Shown in pieces: positions 8,600 through 16,328 of a stretch of DNA of 64,000 nucleotides. How positions within the stretch are numbered: the first letter of the stretch is position 1; each line of letters opens with the position of its first letter. The stretch is from Paracoccus sp. Z118 (GTDB taxonomy: Bacteria; Pseudomonadota; Alphaproteobacteria; Rhodobacterales; Rhodobacteraceae): NCBI RefSeq assembly GCF_019061185.1, contig NZ_JAHQZU010000011.1, positions 62,001 to 126,000 of the forward strand, given 5' to 3'. A program made the translations under genes and the position numbers. The notes under the pieces were generated by a model. That model did no database searches and was not told the DNA's origin. It worked only from the letters and a program-made list of their open reading frames with translations.

Positions 8600-9129
8600 A
8601 ATCGTTCCTGTTCATGCGGCACGGCCAGACCCATGCGAATGCCGGCGACGTCATCTGCGGCCATACCGACCTGCCGCTGGACGCGGCGGGGCTGACGCAG
8701 GCGCGGGCGGCGGGGCAGCGGCTGACAGGGGCAGGGGTCGCGCGGATCATCGCCTCGCCGCTCGCCCGCGCGCGGCAGACGGCGCATGTGGTCTCGCGCG
8801 CGCTCGGCGTGCCGGTGCTGGTGGTCGAGGGCCTGTCGGAACGCAACTGGGGCGCGTGGGAAGGGATGCCCCGCGCCACCCTGCGCCGGGACGAGACGCC
8901 GCCGGGCGGCGAATCCCCAGGCGATTTCCGCGCCCGCATCCGGGCGGCGTTCCGCGGGCTGGACCTGTCAGTGCCGACGCTGATCGTCGCCCATTCCGGC
9001 ACCGACCGCGAGATCCACGCGGTCCTGACCGACGCCCCGCATGCACGGCTCGTCAACGGGCAGGTCGTCCGCTGGGCGCAGGAAGAAGCGACATGGAACT
9101 GTCACGATTTCTTCACGCCAGCAGGCTAG
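8593..9129 (+). CDS. Histidine phosphatase (phosphoglycerate-mutase-like)
   Basis: A 178-residue histidine phosphatase with the catalytic MRHGQT motif (Arg9, His10), SPLARARQT (Arg59, Arg61), Glu83 and the second catalytic VAHSG (His134). The start at 8593 overlaps the end of the MBL gene by 7 bases, so the two are translated together. Members of this family remove phosphate from sugars, cobalamin precursors (CobC) or nucleotides. No cobalamin genes are nearby. The operon partners suggest it removes a phosphate from whatever the ABC system brings in, which is inference. It is followed 32 bases later by the binding-protein gene. Confidence 0.85.
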   Translation: MVESFLFMRHGQTHANAGDVICGHTDLPLDAAGLTQARAAGQRLTGAGVARIIASPLARARQTAHVVSRALGVPVLVVEGLSERNWGAWEGMPRATLRRDETPPGGESPGDFRARIRAAFRGLDLSVPTLIVAHSGTDREIHAVLTDAPHARLVNGQVVRWAQEEATWNCHDFFTPAG

Positions 9130-9161
9130 AAGCGCGGCAATCCGACGAAAGGAATCGATAG

Positions 9162-10148
9162 ATGAAGCCTCTCCGCACCGCCGCGATCGCCGCGACCCTG
9201 TTCTCCGTTCCCGGCCTCGGGCTTGCCGCGCCGTCGGGGCAGATCACCGTCTATACCTCGCAGCCGCAGGAGCAGATGGCGACCGTCGTCGCGGCCTTCA
9301 ACGAGGATCACCCGGACGTTCAGGTGGAAGTCTTCCGCACCGGCACGACCGAGCTGATGTCGAAGCTGCAGGCAGAGTTCGCCGCCGGTTCGACCCCCGC
9401 CGACGTGCTGCTGATCGCCGACGCGGTGGCGATGACCCAGCTCAAGCAGGACGACCGCCTGCTGGCCTACGCCGATGCCCCGACCGAAAGCATCCCTGAC
9501 TCGGTGATCGACCCCGACAGGACCTTCTTCGGCACCAAGCTCATCACCACCGGCATCGTGTACAACACCAACCTGGTCGAGACCGCCCCCGCCTCGTGGG
9601 ACGACCTGACGGCCGAGGACGTGGCCGGCTCGCTCATCATGCCGAGCCCGCTCTATTCCGGCGCGGCGGTGATCCACGTCGGCACGATGGTCCAGCAGCC
9701 CGCCTTCGGCTGGGACTGGTACGAGGCGCTGGCCGACGCGGGCGCCGTCGCCGGTCAGGGCAACGGCACCGTGATCGAGGCCGTGGCGCGCGGCGAGAAG
9801 GCTTACGGCATCATCATCGAATATATGGCGATGAACGCCGCCAGGGACGGATCGCCGGTCGGGTTCGTGTGGCCCGAGCAGGGCGTCAGCTCGATCACCC
9901 AGCCGGTTGCGATCCTGAAGGGGACCGACAACGAGGAAGCCGCCAAGGCCTTTGTGGACTGGCAGCTGTCGCGGACCGCGCAGGAGCAGTCGGTGGAGCA
10001 GGGCTATTTCCCCGTCATCGAGGGCGTCGCCGCGCCGGAAGGCTATCCGGCGCTCGACGCGCTCACCATCCTGCCGCTGGACGCCGCGCAGCTGATGGCG
10101 GACGATCAGGCCAACAAGGAGCAGTTCGCTGACCTCTTCGGCGGCTGA
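9162..10148 (+). CDS. Periplasmic binding protein of Fbp/AEP-type ABC importer
   Basis: A 328-residue extracellular solute-binding protein with signal peptide 1-23 (GLGLAAP). The mature start ITVYTSQPQEQM matches the iron(III)/phosphonate-type binding proteins (cluster D). Classical FbpA proteins hold Fe(III) with an adjacent Tyr-Tyr pair; no YY occurs anywhere in this protein, which argues against plain ferric iron. The region EKAYGIIIEYMAMN is where that pair would be expected. Proteins of this shape are known to bind 2-aminoethylphosphonate in other proteobacteria. Together with a phosphatase and an MBL hydrolase this favours a phosphorus-containing ligand, but that is inference. Confidence 0.85.
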   Translation: MKPLRTAAIAATLFSVPGLGLAAPSGQITVYTSQPQEQMATVVAAFNEDHPDVQVEVFRTGTTELMSKLQAEFAAGSTPADVLLIADAVAMTQLKQDDRLLAYADAPTESIPDSVIDPDRTFFGTKLITTGIVYNTNLVETAPASWDDLTAEDVAGSLIMPSPLYSGAAVIHVGTMVQQPAFGWDWYEALADAGAVAGQGNGTVIEAVARGEKAYGIIIEYMAMNAARDGSPVGFVWPEQGVSSITQPVAILKGTDNEEAAKAFVDWQLSRTAQEQSVEQGYFPVIEGVAAPEGYPALDALTILPLDAAQLMADDQANKEQFADLFGG

Positions 10149-10152
10149 CCGC

Positions 10153-11850
10153 ATGTCCCTTATGGGGCTTCGGGGCGGCGATCTGCTGATCGTCGCCCTT
10201 CTTGCCGTCTATGTGCTGGCGACCGGCCTCTGGCCGCTGCTGCGGCTGTTCGCCGAGGCGCTCGGCCCCGGCGAGACGGGTGAGCCGCTGGGGCTGCTGC
10301 GCGAGACGGTCGAGGGGCGGGCGTTCCGGCGGGCGTTCTGGAATACGCTGGCCTCGTCCGCCGGTTCGGTGGTGGTGTCCACCGTGCTCGGCGTCGCGCT
10401 GGCGCTGGTCACGGGGCTGGTGCGCCTGCCGGGTCGCGCGGTGATGAGCTTCCTCGCCCTCTCGCCGCTGCTGATCCCGTCGCAGATCATGGCGCTGGCG
10501 TGGATCGAGCTGCTGGGCAGCGGCTCGGCGGTGCTGAACCTGCTGGGGATCGCGCCTGCGCCGGGGCGGCCCAACCCGCTCTATTCCGGCGCGGGCGTCG
10601 CCTGGCTGATGGGGATCGAGCATATGCCGCTGGTCTTCATCGCCGTCCGGGCGCGGCTGGCGACGGTGCCGCTGGATCTGGTCGAGGCAGCGCGGATTTC
10701 TGGCGCGGGGGCGCGGCGGATCGCGGCACGGGTGATCCTGCCGCTGACGCTGCCCGCCGCCGCCGCCGGGGCGGTGCTGGCCTTCGCCGCCGCCGTGGGC
10801 AATTTCGGCGTGCCGGCGCTGCTGGGGATTCCGGGGCGGTTCCCGGTGCTGACGACGCTGATCTATCAGCGGCTCAATGGCTTCGGCCCGCAGGTGATCG
10901 GGCGGGTGGCGGCGATGGCGCTGGTGCTGGTGCTTCTGGCCGCCGCCGCGCTGGCGCTGCGGCAGGTGGTGCTGCGGCTGACTTCGGTTCCCGTGGGGGC
11001 AGGGCGGCCCTTTGCGGGTTTTGCGCCGGGCCGCTGGGGCTGGGCGCTGCTGGCGCTGGCCTGGCTCGCGCTGATCTGGCTGTCGATCCTGCCCATCGCG
11101 GCACTGGTCACGACCGCTCTGGTGCCGGCGCTGGGGGTGCCGTTCGGGCCGGAGACCGCCAGCCTGCGCAACTTCGCGGACGCGCTCGCCAACCCGGCCG
11201 TGCACCGCGCCTTCGTCAACTCCTTCTCGCTCGCCGCTGCTGCCGGGGTGATCTCGGCCGCCGTCGCGATCCCGCTGGCGTGGATGGCGCTGACCGCGCG
11301 GAACCGTGCGGCGCGGGGGCTGAGCTGGCTGGCGGATGCCGCCTATGTCGTGCCGGGGACCGTGCTGGCGCTGGCGATGATCCTCGTCTATCTGCCGCCG
11401 CTGCCGGTCCTCGGCGTGTCAATCTACGGCACCGCGCTGATCCTGCTGGTGCCCTATCTCGGCCGCTTCCTGCCGCTGGCCCTGCGCCCGGTCGAGGCGG
11501 CGCTGTCCGCAACCGACCCCGCGCTGGACGAGGCCGCGCGCATTCACGGCGTCGGCCCGCTGCGGCGGATGCTGCGGATCGCGGCCCCCGTTGCCCTGCC
11601 AGCGGCGAGCGCCGGGGCGCTGGTGATCTTCATGACCGCGATCAACGAGGTGACGCTGTCGGCGCTGCTGTGGTCGGCGGGGAACGAGACGATCGGGGTG
11701 ATGATCTTCTCGATGCAATATGAGGGGAACTCCACCGATGCCGCGGCCCTGTCGGTCATGGCGCTGGCGCTGGTGGCCGTGATGGTGATCGCCGCCGACC
11801 TGTTGGGGCGGCGCCTGCCGTCCGGCACGCTGCCGTGGCGGGTCGCGTGA
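10153..11850 (+). CDS. Fused ABC permease (two FbpB-type domains)
   Basis: A 565-residue permease with about 12 membrane helices, made of two tandem binding-protein-dependent permease domains. Each half has its own EAA loop contacting the ATPase: EAARISGAGARRIAAR near residue 178 and EAARIHGVGPLRRMLR near residue 459. This two-in-one layout is standard for iron(III) and AEP importers. It begins four bases after the binding-protein gene and ends the operon. Roughly 80 bases later a separate TRAP operon begins, with no obvious terminator between. Confidence 0.9.
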   Translation: MSLMGLRGGDLLIVALLAVYVLATGLWPLLRLFAEALGPGETGEPLGLLRETVEGRAFRRAFWNTLASSAGSVVVSTVLGVALALVTGLVRLPGRAVMSFLALSPLLIPSQIMALAWIELLGSGSAVLNLLGIAPAPGRPNPLYSGAGVAWLMGIEHMPLVFIAVRARLATVPLDLVEAARISGAGARRIAARVILPLTLPAAAAGAVLAFAAAVGNFGVPALLGIPGRFPVLTTLIYQRLNGFGPQVIGRVAAMALVLVLLAAAALALRQVVLRLTSVPVGAGRPFAGFAPGRWGWALLALAWLALIWLSILPIAALVTTALVPALGVPFGPETASLRNFADALANPAVHRAFVNSFSLAAAAGVISAAVAIPLAWMALTARNRAARGLSWLADAAYVVPGTVLALAMILVYLPPLPVLGVSIYGTALILLVPYLGRFLPLALRPVEAALSATDPALDEAARIHGVGPLRRMLRIAAPVALPAASAGALVIFMTAINEVTLSALLWSAGNETIGVMIFSMQYEGNSTDAAALSVMALALVAVMVIAADLLGRRLPSGTLPWRVA

Positions 11851-11929
11851 TTCCGCCTCAATTTTCAGGTGGACATGGGACCGGTTTCACCTAGGCTCCG
11901 TCGCAAAATCACCAACGGGAGGAACGACA

Positions 11930-12895
11930 TTGAAAGCCGCATTCATCGCCGCCGCCGCGATGGCCGTCGCCGCAACGGCCGCGCAGGCGGAAAGCTGGGA
12001 TCTGCCGACCGCCTATCCGGCGACCAACTTCCATGTCGAGAACCTGAGCGAGTTCGGCGCCTGCGTGGCCGACAGGTCGGGCGGGGCGCTGACGATCAAC
12101 ATCCATCCCAACGGGGCGCTGTTCGCCGGCAACGACATCAAGCGCGCCGTGCAGACGGGGCAGGCGTCCATCGGGGAACGGCTTCTGTCCGCCCACGAGA
12201 ACGAGAACAAGCTGTTCGGCGTGGACGCGATCCCGTTCCTCGCCACCTCGTTCGACGACAGCGACCGCCTGTGGGAGGCCGCGCAGGAGCCGCTGACCGC
12301 GGCGCTGGACGGCCAGAACCTCGTGCTGCTCTATGCGGTGCCGTGGCCGGCGCAGGGGCTTTTCACCAAGAAGGACATCAACTCGGCCGCCGATCTTCGG
12401 GGGCTGAAGTTCCGCGCCTACAACACCGCGACCTCGCGCATCGCGGAGCTTGCGGGCATGGTGCCGGTGCAGATCGAAAGCCCGGAGCTTGCGCAGGCGC
12501 TGGCGACCGGCGTCGCGGACAGCTTCATCAGCTCGGGCGCGACCGGTGTCGATTCGAAGGTGTGGGAACAGCTGACCCATTTCTACGACGTGCAGGCGTG
12601 GATTCCGCGCAACTCGGTGCTGGTGAACAAGGGCGCCTACGAGGGGCTGCCGGACGAGGCCCGCACGGCGCTGAACGATTGCGGCGCCGAGGCGCAGACC
12701 CGCGGCTCGGAACGGGCGCGGGTGCTGGCGGGGGAGTATCTGCAGACGCTGGCTGATAACGGGATGACCGTGCAGCCGCCCTCGGACCAGCTTCGCGCCG
12801 ACCTGCAGGGCTTCGGCGAGACGATGACCGAGGAATGGATCGCCGCCGCCGGGGATGACGGGCAGGCGATCATCGACGCCTATCGCGGCAACTGA
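11930..12895 (+). CDS. dctP: TRAP transporter solute-binding subunit (DctP family)
   Basis: A 321-residue periplasmic binding protein with signal peptide 1-21 (AAQAE). It starts at TTG (11930) behind GGGAGG at 11918-11923; no ATG in frame gives a complete signal peptide. The block LRGLKFRAYN holds the family arginine that salt-bridges the carboxylate of the ligand. TRAP systems import organic acids using a sodium gradient. The two membrane subunits follow directly. The ligand cannot be named from sequence. Confidence 0.88.
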   Translation: MKAAFIAAAAMAVAATAAQAESWDLPTAYPATNFHVENLSEFGACVADRSGGALTINIHPNGALFAGNDIKRAVQTGQASIGERLLSAHENENKLFGVDAIPFLATSFDDSDRLWEAAQEPLTAALDGQNLVLLYAVPWPAQGLFTKKDINSAADLRGLKFRAYNTATSRIAELAGMVPVQIESPELAQALATGVADSFISSGATGVDSKVWEQLTHFYDVQAWIPRNSVLVNKGAYEGLPDEARTALNDCGAEAQTRGSERARVLAGEYLQTLADNGMTVQPPSDQLRADLQGFGETMTEEWIAAAGDDGQAIIDAYRGN

Positions 12896-12946
12896 CGCAG
12901 GAAGGCGGCCCGGACGCGCCGGGCCGCCACGCCGCCGCAAGGCAGG

Positions 12947-13510
12947 ATGACCGACCGGATGAACGAACCCCACACGACCGCGCCGCGCGGCGCCCTGCGC
13001 CGGACGCTGGACGGGCTCTACGATCTCGGCGGCGTGTCGTCGGCGGTGTGCCTCGTCGCCATGCTGGCCGTCATCGCCGCGCAGATGGTCGCCCGCTGGA
13101 CCGGAACCATCTTTCACGGCAGTGCGGAATATGCGGGCTATCTGATGGCCGCCGCGTCATTCCTCGCCTTCGCCCACACGCTGAACCGCGGCGCGCATAT
13201 CCGCGTCGGCCTTGGCCTGACGGCGCTGGGGCGGCACCGCTACTGGGGTGAGCTGTTCTGCCTGATCGTGGGCTGCGCGATCACGTGTTACGTCGCGTGG
13301 TTCGCGGGGCGGCTGGTCTATTGGTCGTGGAAGCTGGGCGATATCAGCCAGGGGCAGGACATGACCCGGATGTGGATCGTCCAGATGCCCGTCGCCATCG
13401 GCGCCGCGCTGCTGGCGCTGGCCGTCATCGACAACCTGATCGCCCTTCTGCGCACCGGGCGCGACAACATCGTCCCCGAGGACCTGGCGGAACAGAGCCA
13501 TGCGGAGTGA
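12947..13510 (+). CDS. dctQ: TRAP transporter small membrane subunit (DctQ)
   Basis: A 187-residue protein with four membrane helices, at about 30-50, 63-84, 100-120 and 142-166. It carries the DctQ pattern AEYAGYLMAAASFLAFAHT and HIRVGL. It forms the small membrane partner of the large DctM subunit, encoded nine bases downstream. The gap to dctP (51 bases) contains a GC-rich inverted repeat GGCGGCCCGG/CCGGGCCGCC around 12904-12928 that may tune expression of the binding protein relative to the membrane subunits. Confidence 0.88.
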   Translation: MTDRMNEPHTTAPRGALRRTLDGLYDLGGVSSAVCLVAMLAVIAAQMVARWTGTIFHGSAEYAGYLMAAASFLAFAHTLNRGAHIRVGLGLTALGRHRYWGELFCLIVGCAITCYVAWFAGRLVYWSWKLGDISQGQDMTRMWIVQMPVAIGAALLALAVIDNLIALLRTGRDNIVPEDLAEQSHAE

Positions 13511-13519
13511 AGGTGCCCC

Positions 13520-14833
13520 ATGACGGCTGAACTGATCCCGATCGCCGTCTTCCTGCTGGTCCTGTTCGCGCTGCTGGGCGCGGGCGTCTGGGTGGGCCTC
13601 GCGCTCGCCGCGGTCGCCTGGGTCGGGATGGAGATGTTCACCACCCGTCCGGTGGGCGACGCGATGATGACCATCATGTGGCGCTCATCCTCGTCCTGGA
13701 CGCTGACGGCGCTGCCGCTGTTCATCTGGATGGGCGAGATCCTCTACCGGACCCGGCTGAGCGAGGACATGTTCCGCGGCCTCGCGCCGTGGATGTCGCG
13801 CCTGCCGGGGGGCTTGCTGCACACCAACGTCGTCGGCTGCACGGTGTTCGCCGCCGTCTCGGGCTCGTCCGCCGCGACGCTGACCACGGTCGGCAAGATG
13901 TCGATCCCCGAACTGCGCCGCCGCAACTACCCCGAGCGGGAGGTCATCGGCACGCTGGCCGGCGCGGCGACGCTGGGGCTGATGATCCCGCCCTCGCTGA
14001 CGCTGATCGTTTATGGCGTCACGATTAACGAATCCATAACCCGGCTGTTCATCGCCGGGATCATCCCCGGCCTCGTTCTGGCGGCGATGTTCATGGGCTA
14101 TATCGTCGTCATCTCGCGGCTGAACCCGGACTACCGGCCCGACCCCGAGCCGCCGATGTCCTTCGGGGAGAAACTGAAGAACTCGCGCTATCTCATTCCG
14201 GTGCTGCTGTTGATCGGGCTTGTGATCGGGTCGATGTATACCGGCATCGCCACCGCCACCGAGGCGGCGGCGTTCGGCGTCCTCGGCTCGATGCTGCTGG
14301 CGGGGGTTCAGGGCTCGCTCAACTGGCAGTCCTTCCGGGCGAGCCTGATGGGCGCGGTGCGGACCTCGGCGATGATCGCGCTGATCCTTGCCGGGGCGGC
14401 GTTCCTGTCGCTGGCGATGGGATTCACCGGGCTGCCGCGCGCGCTGGCCGAATGGATCGGCGCGATGGAGCTGAGCCGGATGCAGCTGCTGCTGGCGCTG
14501 CTGGTGTTCTATATCGTGATCGGCTGCTTCCTCGACGGGATCTCGGCCGTGGTGCTGACCATCGCCGTGGTCGAGCCGATGGTCCGGCAGGCCGGTATCG
14601 ACCTGATCTGGTTCGGTATCTTCATCGTCGTCGTGGTCGAGATGGCCCAGATCACCCCGCCGATCGGTTTCAACCTGTTCGTGCTGCAGGGCATGACCAA
14701 TCACGGCATGGGCTACATCGCCCGCGCGGCGCTGCCGATGTTCTTCATCATGTTGCTGATGGTGTTCATCCTGATGGCGTTCCCCGGCCTTGCCACCTGG
14801 CTGCCCGAGAACATGCGGCAGGTCCGCACCTGA
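13520..14833 (+). CDS. dctM: TRAP transporter large permease subunit (DctM)
   Basis: A 437-residue, 12-helix permease of the DctM type. Typical blocks are NVVGCTVFAAVSGSSAAT, GAATLGLMIPPSLTLIVYG and QITPPIGFNLFVLQG, which line the sodium and substrate sites of this transporter class. It completes the DctPQM operon. The nearest catabolic genes (CoA module at 19699) are 5 kb away, so no substrate link can be drawn. Confidence 0.93.
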   Translation: MTAELIPIAVFLLVLFALLGAGVWVGLALAAVAWVGMEMFTTRPVGDAMMTIMWRSSSSWTLTALPLFIWMGEILYRTRLSEDMFRGLAPWMSRLPGGLLHTNVVGCTVFAAVSGSSAATLTTVGKMSIPELRRRNYPEREVIGTLAGAATLGLMIPPSLTLIVYGVTINESITRLFIAGIIPGLVLAAMFMGYIVVISRLNPDYRPDPEPPMSFGEKLKNSRYLIPVLLLIGLVIGSMYTGIATATEAAAFGVLGSMLLAGVQGSLNWQSFRASLMGAVRTSAMIALILAGAAFLSLAMGFTGLPRALAEWIGAMELSRMQLLLALLVFYIVIGCFLDGISAVVLTIAVVEPMVRQAGIDLIWFGIFIVVVVEMAQITPPIGFNLFVLQGMTNHGMGYIARAALPMFFIMLLMVFILMAFPGLATWLPENMRQVRT

Positions 14834-14969
14834 CACATTCGGGTGAGGCGCGTCCGATCCCGCCGAGAATGCGGTTCGTTGCGTCGCCGTTTGGTGTTGT
14901 CATGGGATAGGCTTGTGGCCAGTTACTCCCCAGCCAGAAGCGGCGCGGCACCGCATGAGCGAGGCATCT

Positions 14970-16325
14970 ATGACCCGACCAGCACGATTCACCCTCGTCA
15001 TGGCCGTCGGCGTGGCGCTCGCGTCAGCCGGTGCGGCGCTGGCGCAGGGCGCGCCGGGCGGGCCGCGCGAGGTGGGCGTGATGGCGGTGGCGCGCGATCA
15101 GGTGCCGGTCACGGTGACGCTGCCGGGCCGCGCGGTCGCCTATGAACAGGCGGCGATCACCCCCAAGGTCGGCGGCGAAGTGACCGAGGTCGCCTATGAG
15201 CCCGGCACCAAGGTGACGGCGGGAACGGTGCTGTTCCGGCTGGAGGATGAAACCCTCGCCGCCGAACTCGACGCAAATCTTGCCGCCGTGGAATCCGCCG
15301 AGGTCGCGATCCAGAGCGCGCAATCGACCGTGGACCGCTACCAGCGGCTGGAAGGCTCGGCCGTCAGCCGCGTCGATCTGGAGAACGCGCAGGTCGCGCT
15401 GGCCAGTGCCCGCGCCAACCTGATCGGCGCCGAGGCGCAGCGGAACCTGACCGAGCTTGCGCTGGAGCGGACGGTGATCCGCAGCCCCATAGACGGGGTC
15501 GTGGACATCGCCCAGGTGAGCGTCGGCGATATCGTCTCGGCCGGGCCGCAGACGGAGCTGACGACGGTGACGCAACTCGATCCCATCCATGTGGATGTGG
15601 CCGAATCCCGCGCCCGCATCCTGCGCAATCTCGCCCGCGTGGACGAAGGGACGCTGCAGCGCGTGACCGGTCCCACGGCCGAGCTGATCCTGGAAACTGG
15701 CCGCGTCTATGAACATGGCGGTTATCCCGTCAGCGGCGGGCTCCAGGTCTCGCCCACGACCGGCACGGTTCCGGCGCGGTTCCGCTTTGCCAATCCCGAC
15801 CGGCTGATCCTGCCGGGGCAGTTCGTGCGGGTGGATCTGCAGATCGGCATGGTTGACGGCGTGCTGGTCCCTCAGCGCGCCACCAGCCGCTCGGCCGACG
15901 GCACGCTGACCGCCTTCATCGTCCGCGACGGCCGCGCCGACGAGATCGGACTGACCGAGGTCGGCACCAGCCGCAACGCCTGGATCGTGACCGAGGGGAT
16001 CGCCGAGGGCGACCTGCTGATCCTCGACGGCCTCGACAACCTGCGCGACGGCGCCGAGGTCGTCCACGTCCCGGTGACGATCGACGACGAGGGCGTCGTC
16101 CGCGATGTCGAGGTGGCCGGTGCGGCCCAGCCCGGCCCGCCCGAAACCGATCAGGCCGCCGCCCCCGCCGCGGCGGAGCCTGCGCCCGCGCAGCCGGCCC
16201 GGACGCCATCAGAGGCGCCCGCCACCGAGCCGCCGGCCGCGCCCGATCGGCCGACGCAGCTTGCAACCGACGGTCCCACCCCGGCGGCCGTGATCGTGGC
16301 CCGTCCTCCCGTTCGGACGAACTGA
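14970..16325 (+). CDS. RND efflux periplasmic adaptor (membrane-fusion protein)
   Basis: A 451-residue adaptor of the HlyD/AcrA type that joins the inner-membrane pump to an outer-membrane channel. Start 14970 is chosen because GAGG sits 5 bases upstream and the signal peptide then ends at ALA-Q (residues 23-26). An alternative ATG lies at 14955. The lipoyl half-motifs appear around VTVTLPGRAVAYEQAAITP and ERTVIRSPIDGVVDIAQVS, flanking a coiled-coil hairpin (about 95-165). No lipobox is present. The last 65 residues are a Pro/Ala-rich tail absent from AcrA-type adaptors. The pump gene follows three bases later; no TolC-like gene is in the window. Confidence 0.9.
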   Translation: MTRPARFTLVMAVGVALASAGAALAQGAPGGPREVGVMAVARDQVPVTVTLPGRAVAYEQAAITPKVGGEVTEVAYEPGTKVTAGTVLFRLEDETLAAELDANLAAVESAEVAIQSAQSTVDRYQRLEGSAVSRVDLENAQVALASARANLIGAEAQRNLTELALERTVIRSPIDGVVDIAQVSVGDIVSAGPQTELTTVTQLDPIHVDVAESRARILRNLARVDEGTLQRVTGPTAELILETGRVYEHGGYPVSGGLQVSPTTGTVPARFRFANPDRLILPGQFVRVDLQIGMVDGVLVPQRATSRSADGTLTAFIVRDGRADEIGLTEVGTSRNAWIVTEGIAEGDLLILDGLDNLRDGAEVVHVPVTIDDEGVVRDVEVAGAAQPGPPETDQAAAPAAAEPAPAQPARTPSEAPATEPPAAPDRPTQLATDGPTPAAVIVARPPVRTN

Positions 16326-16328
16326 GCC

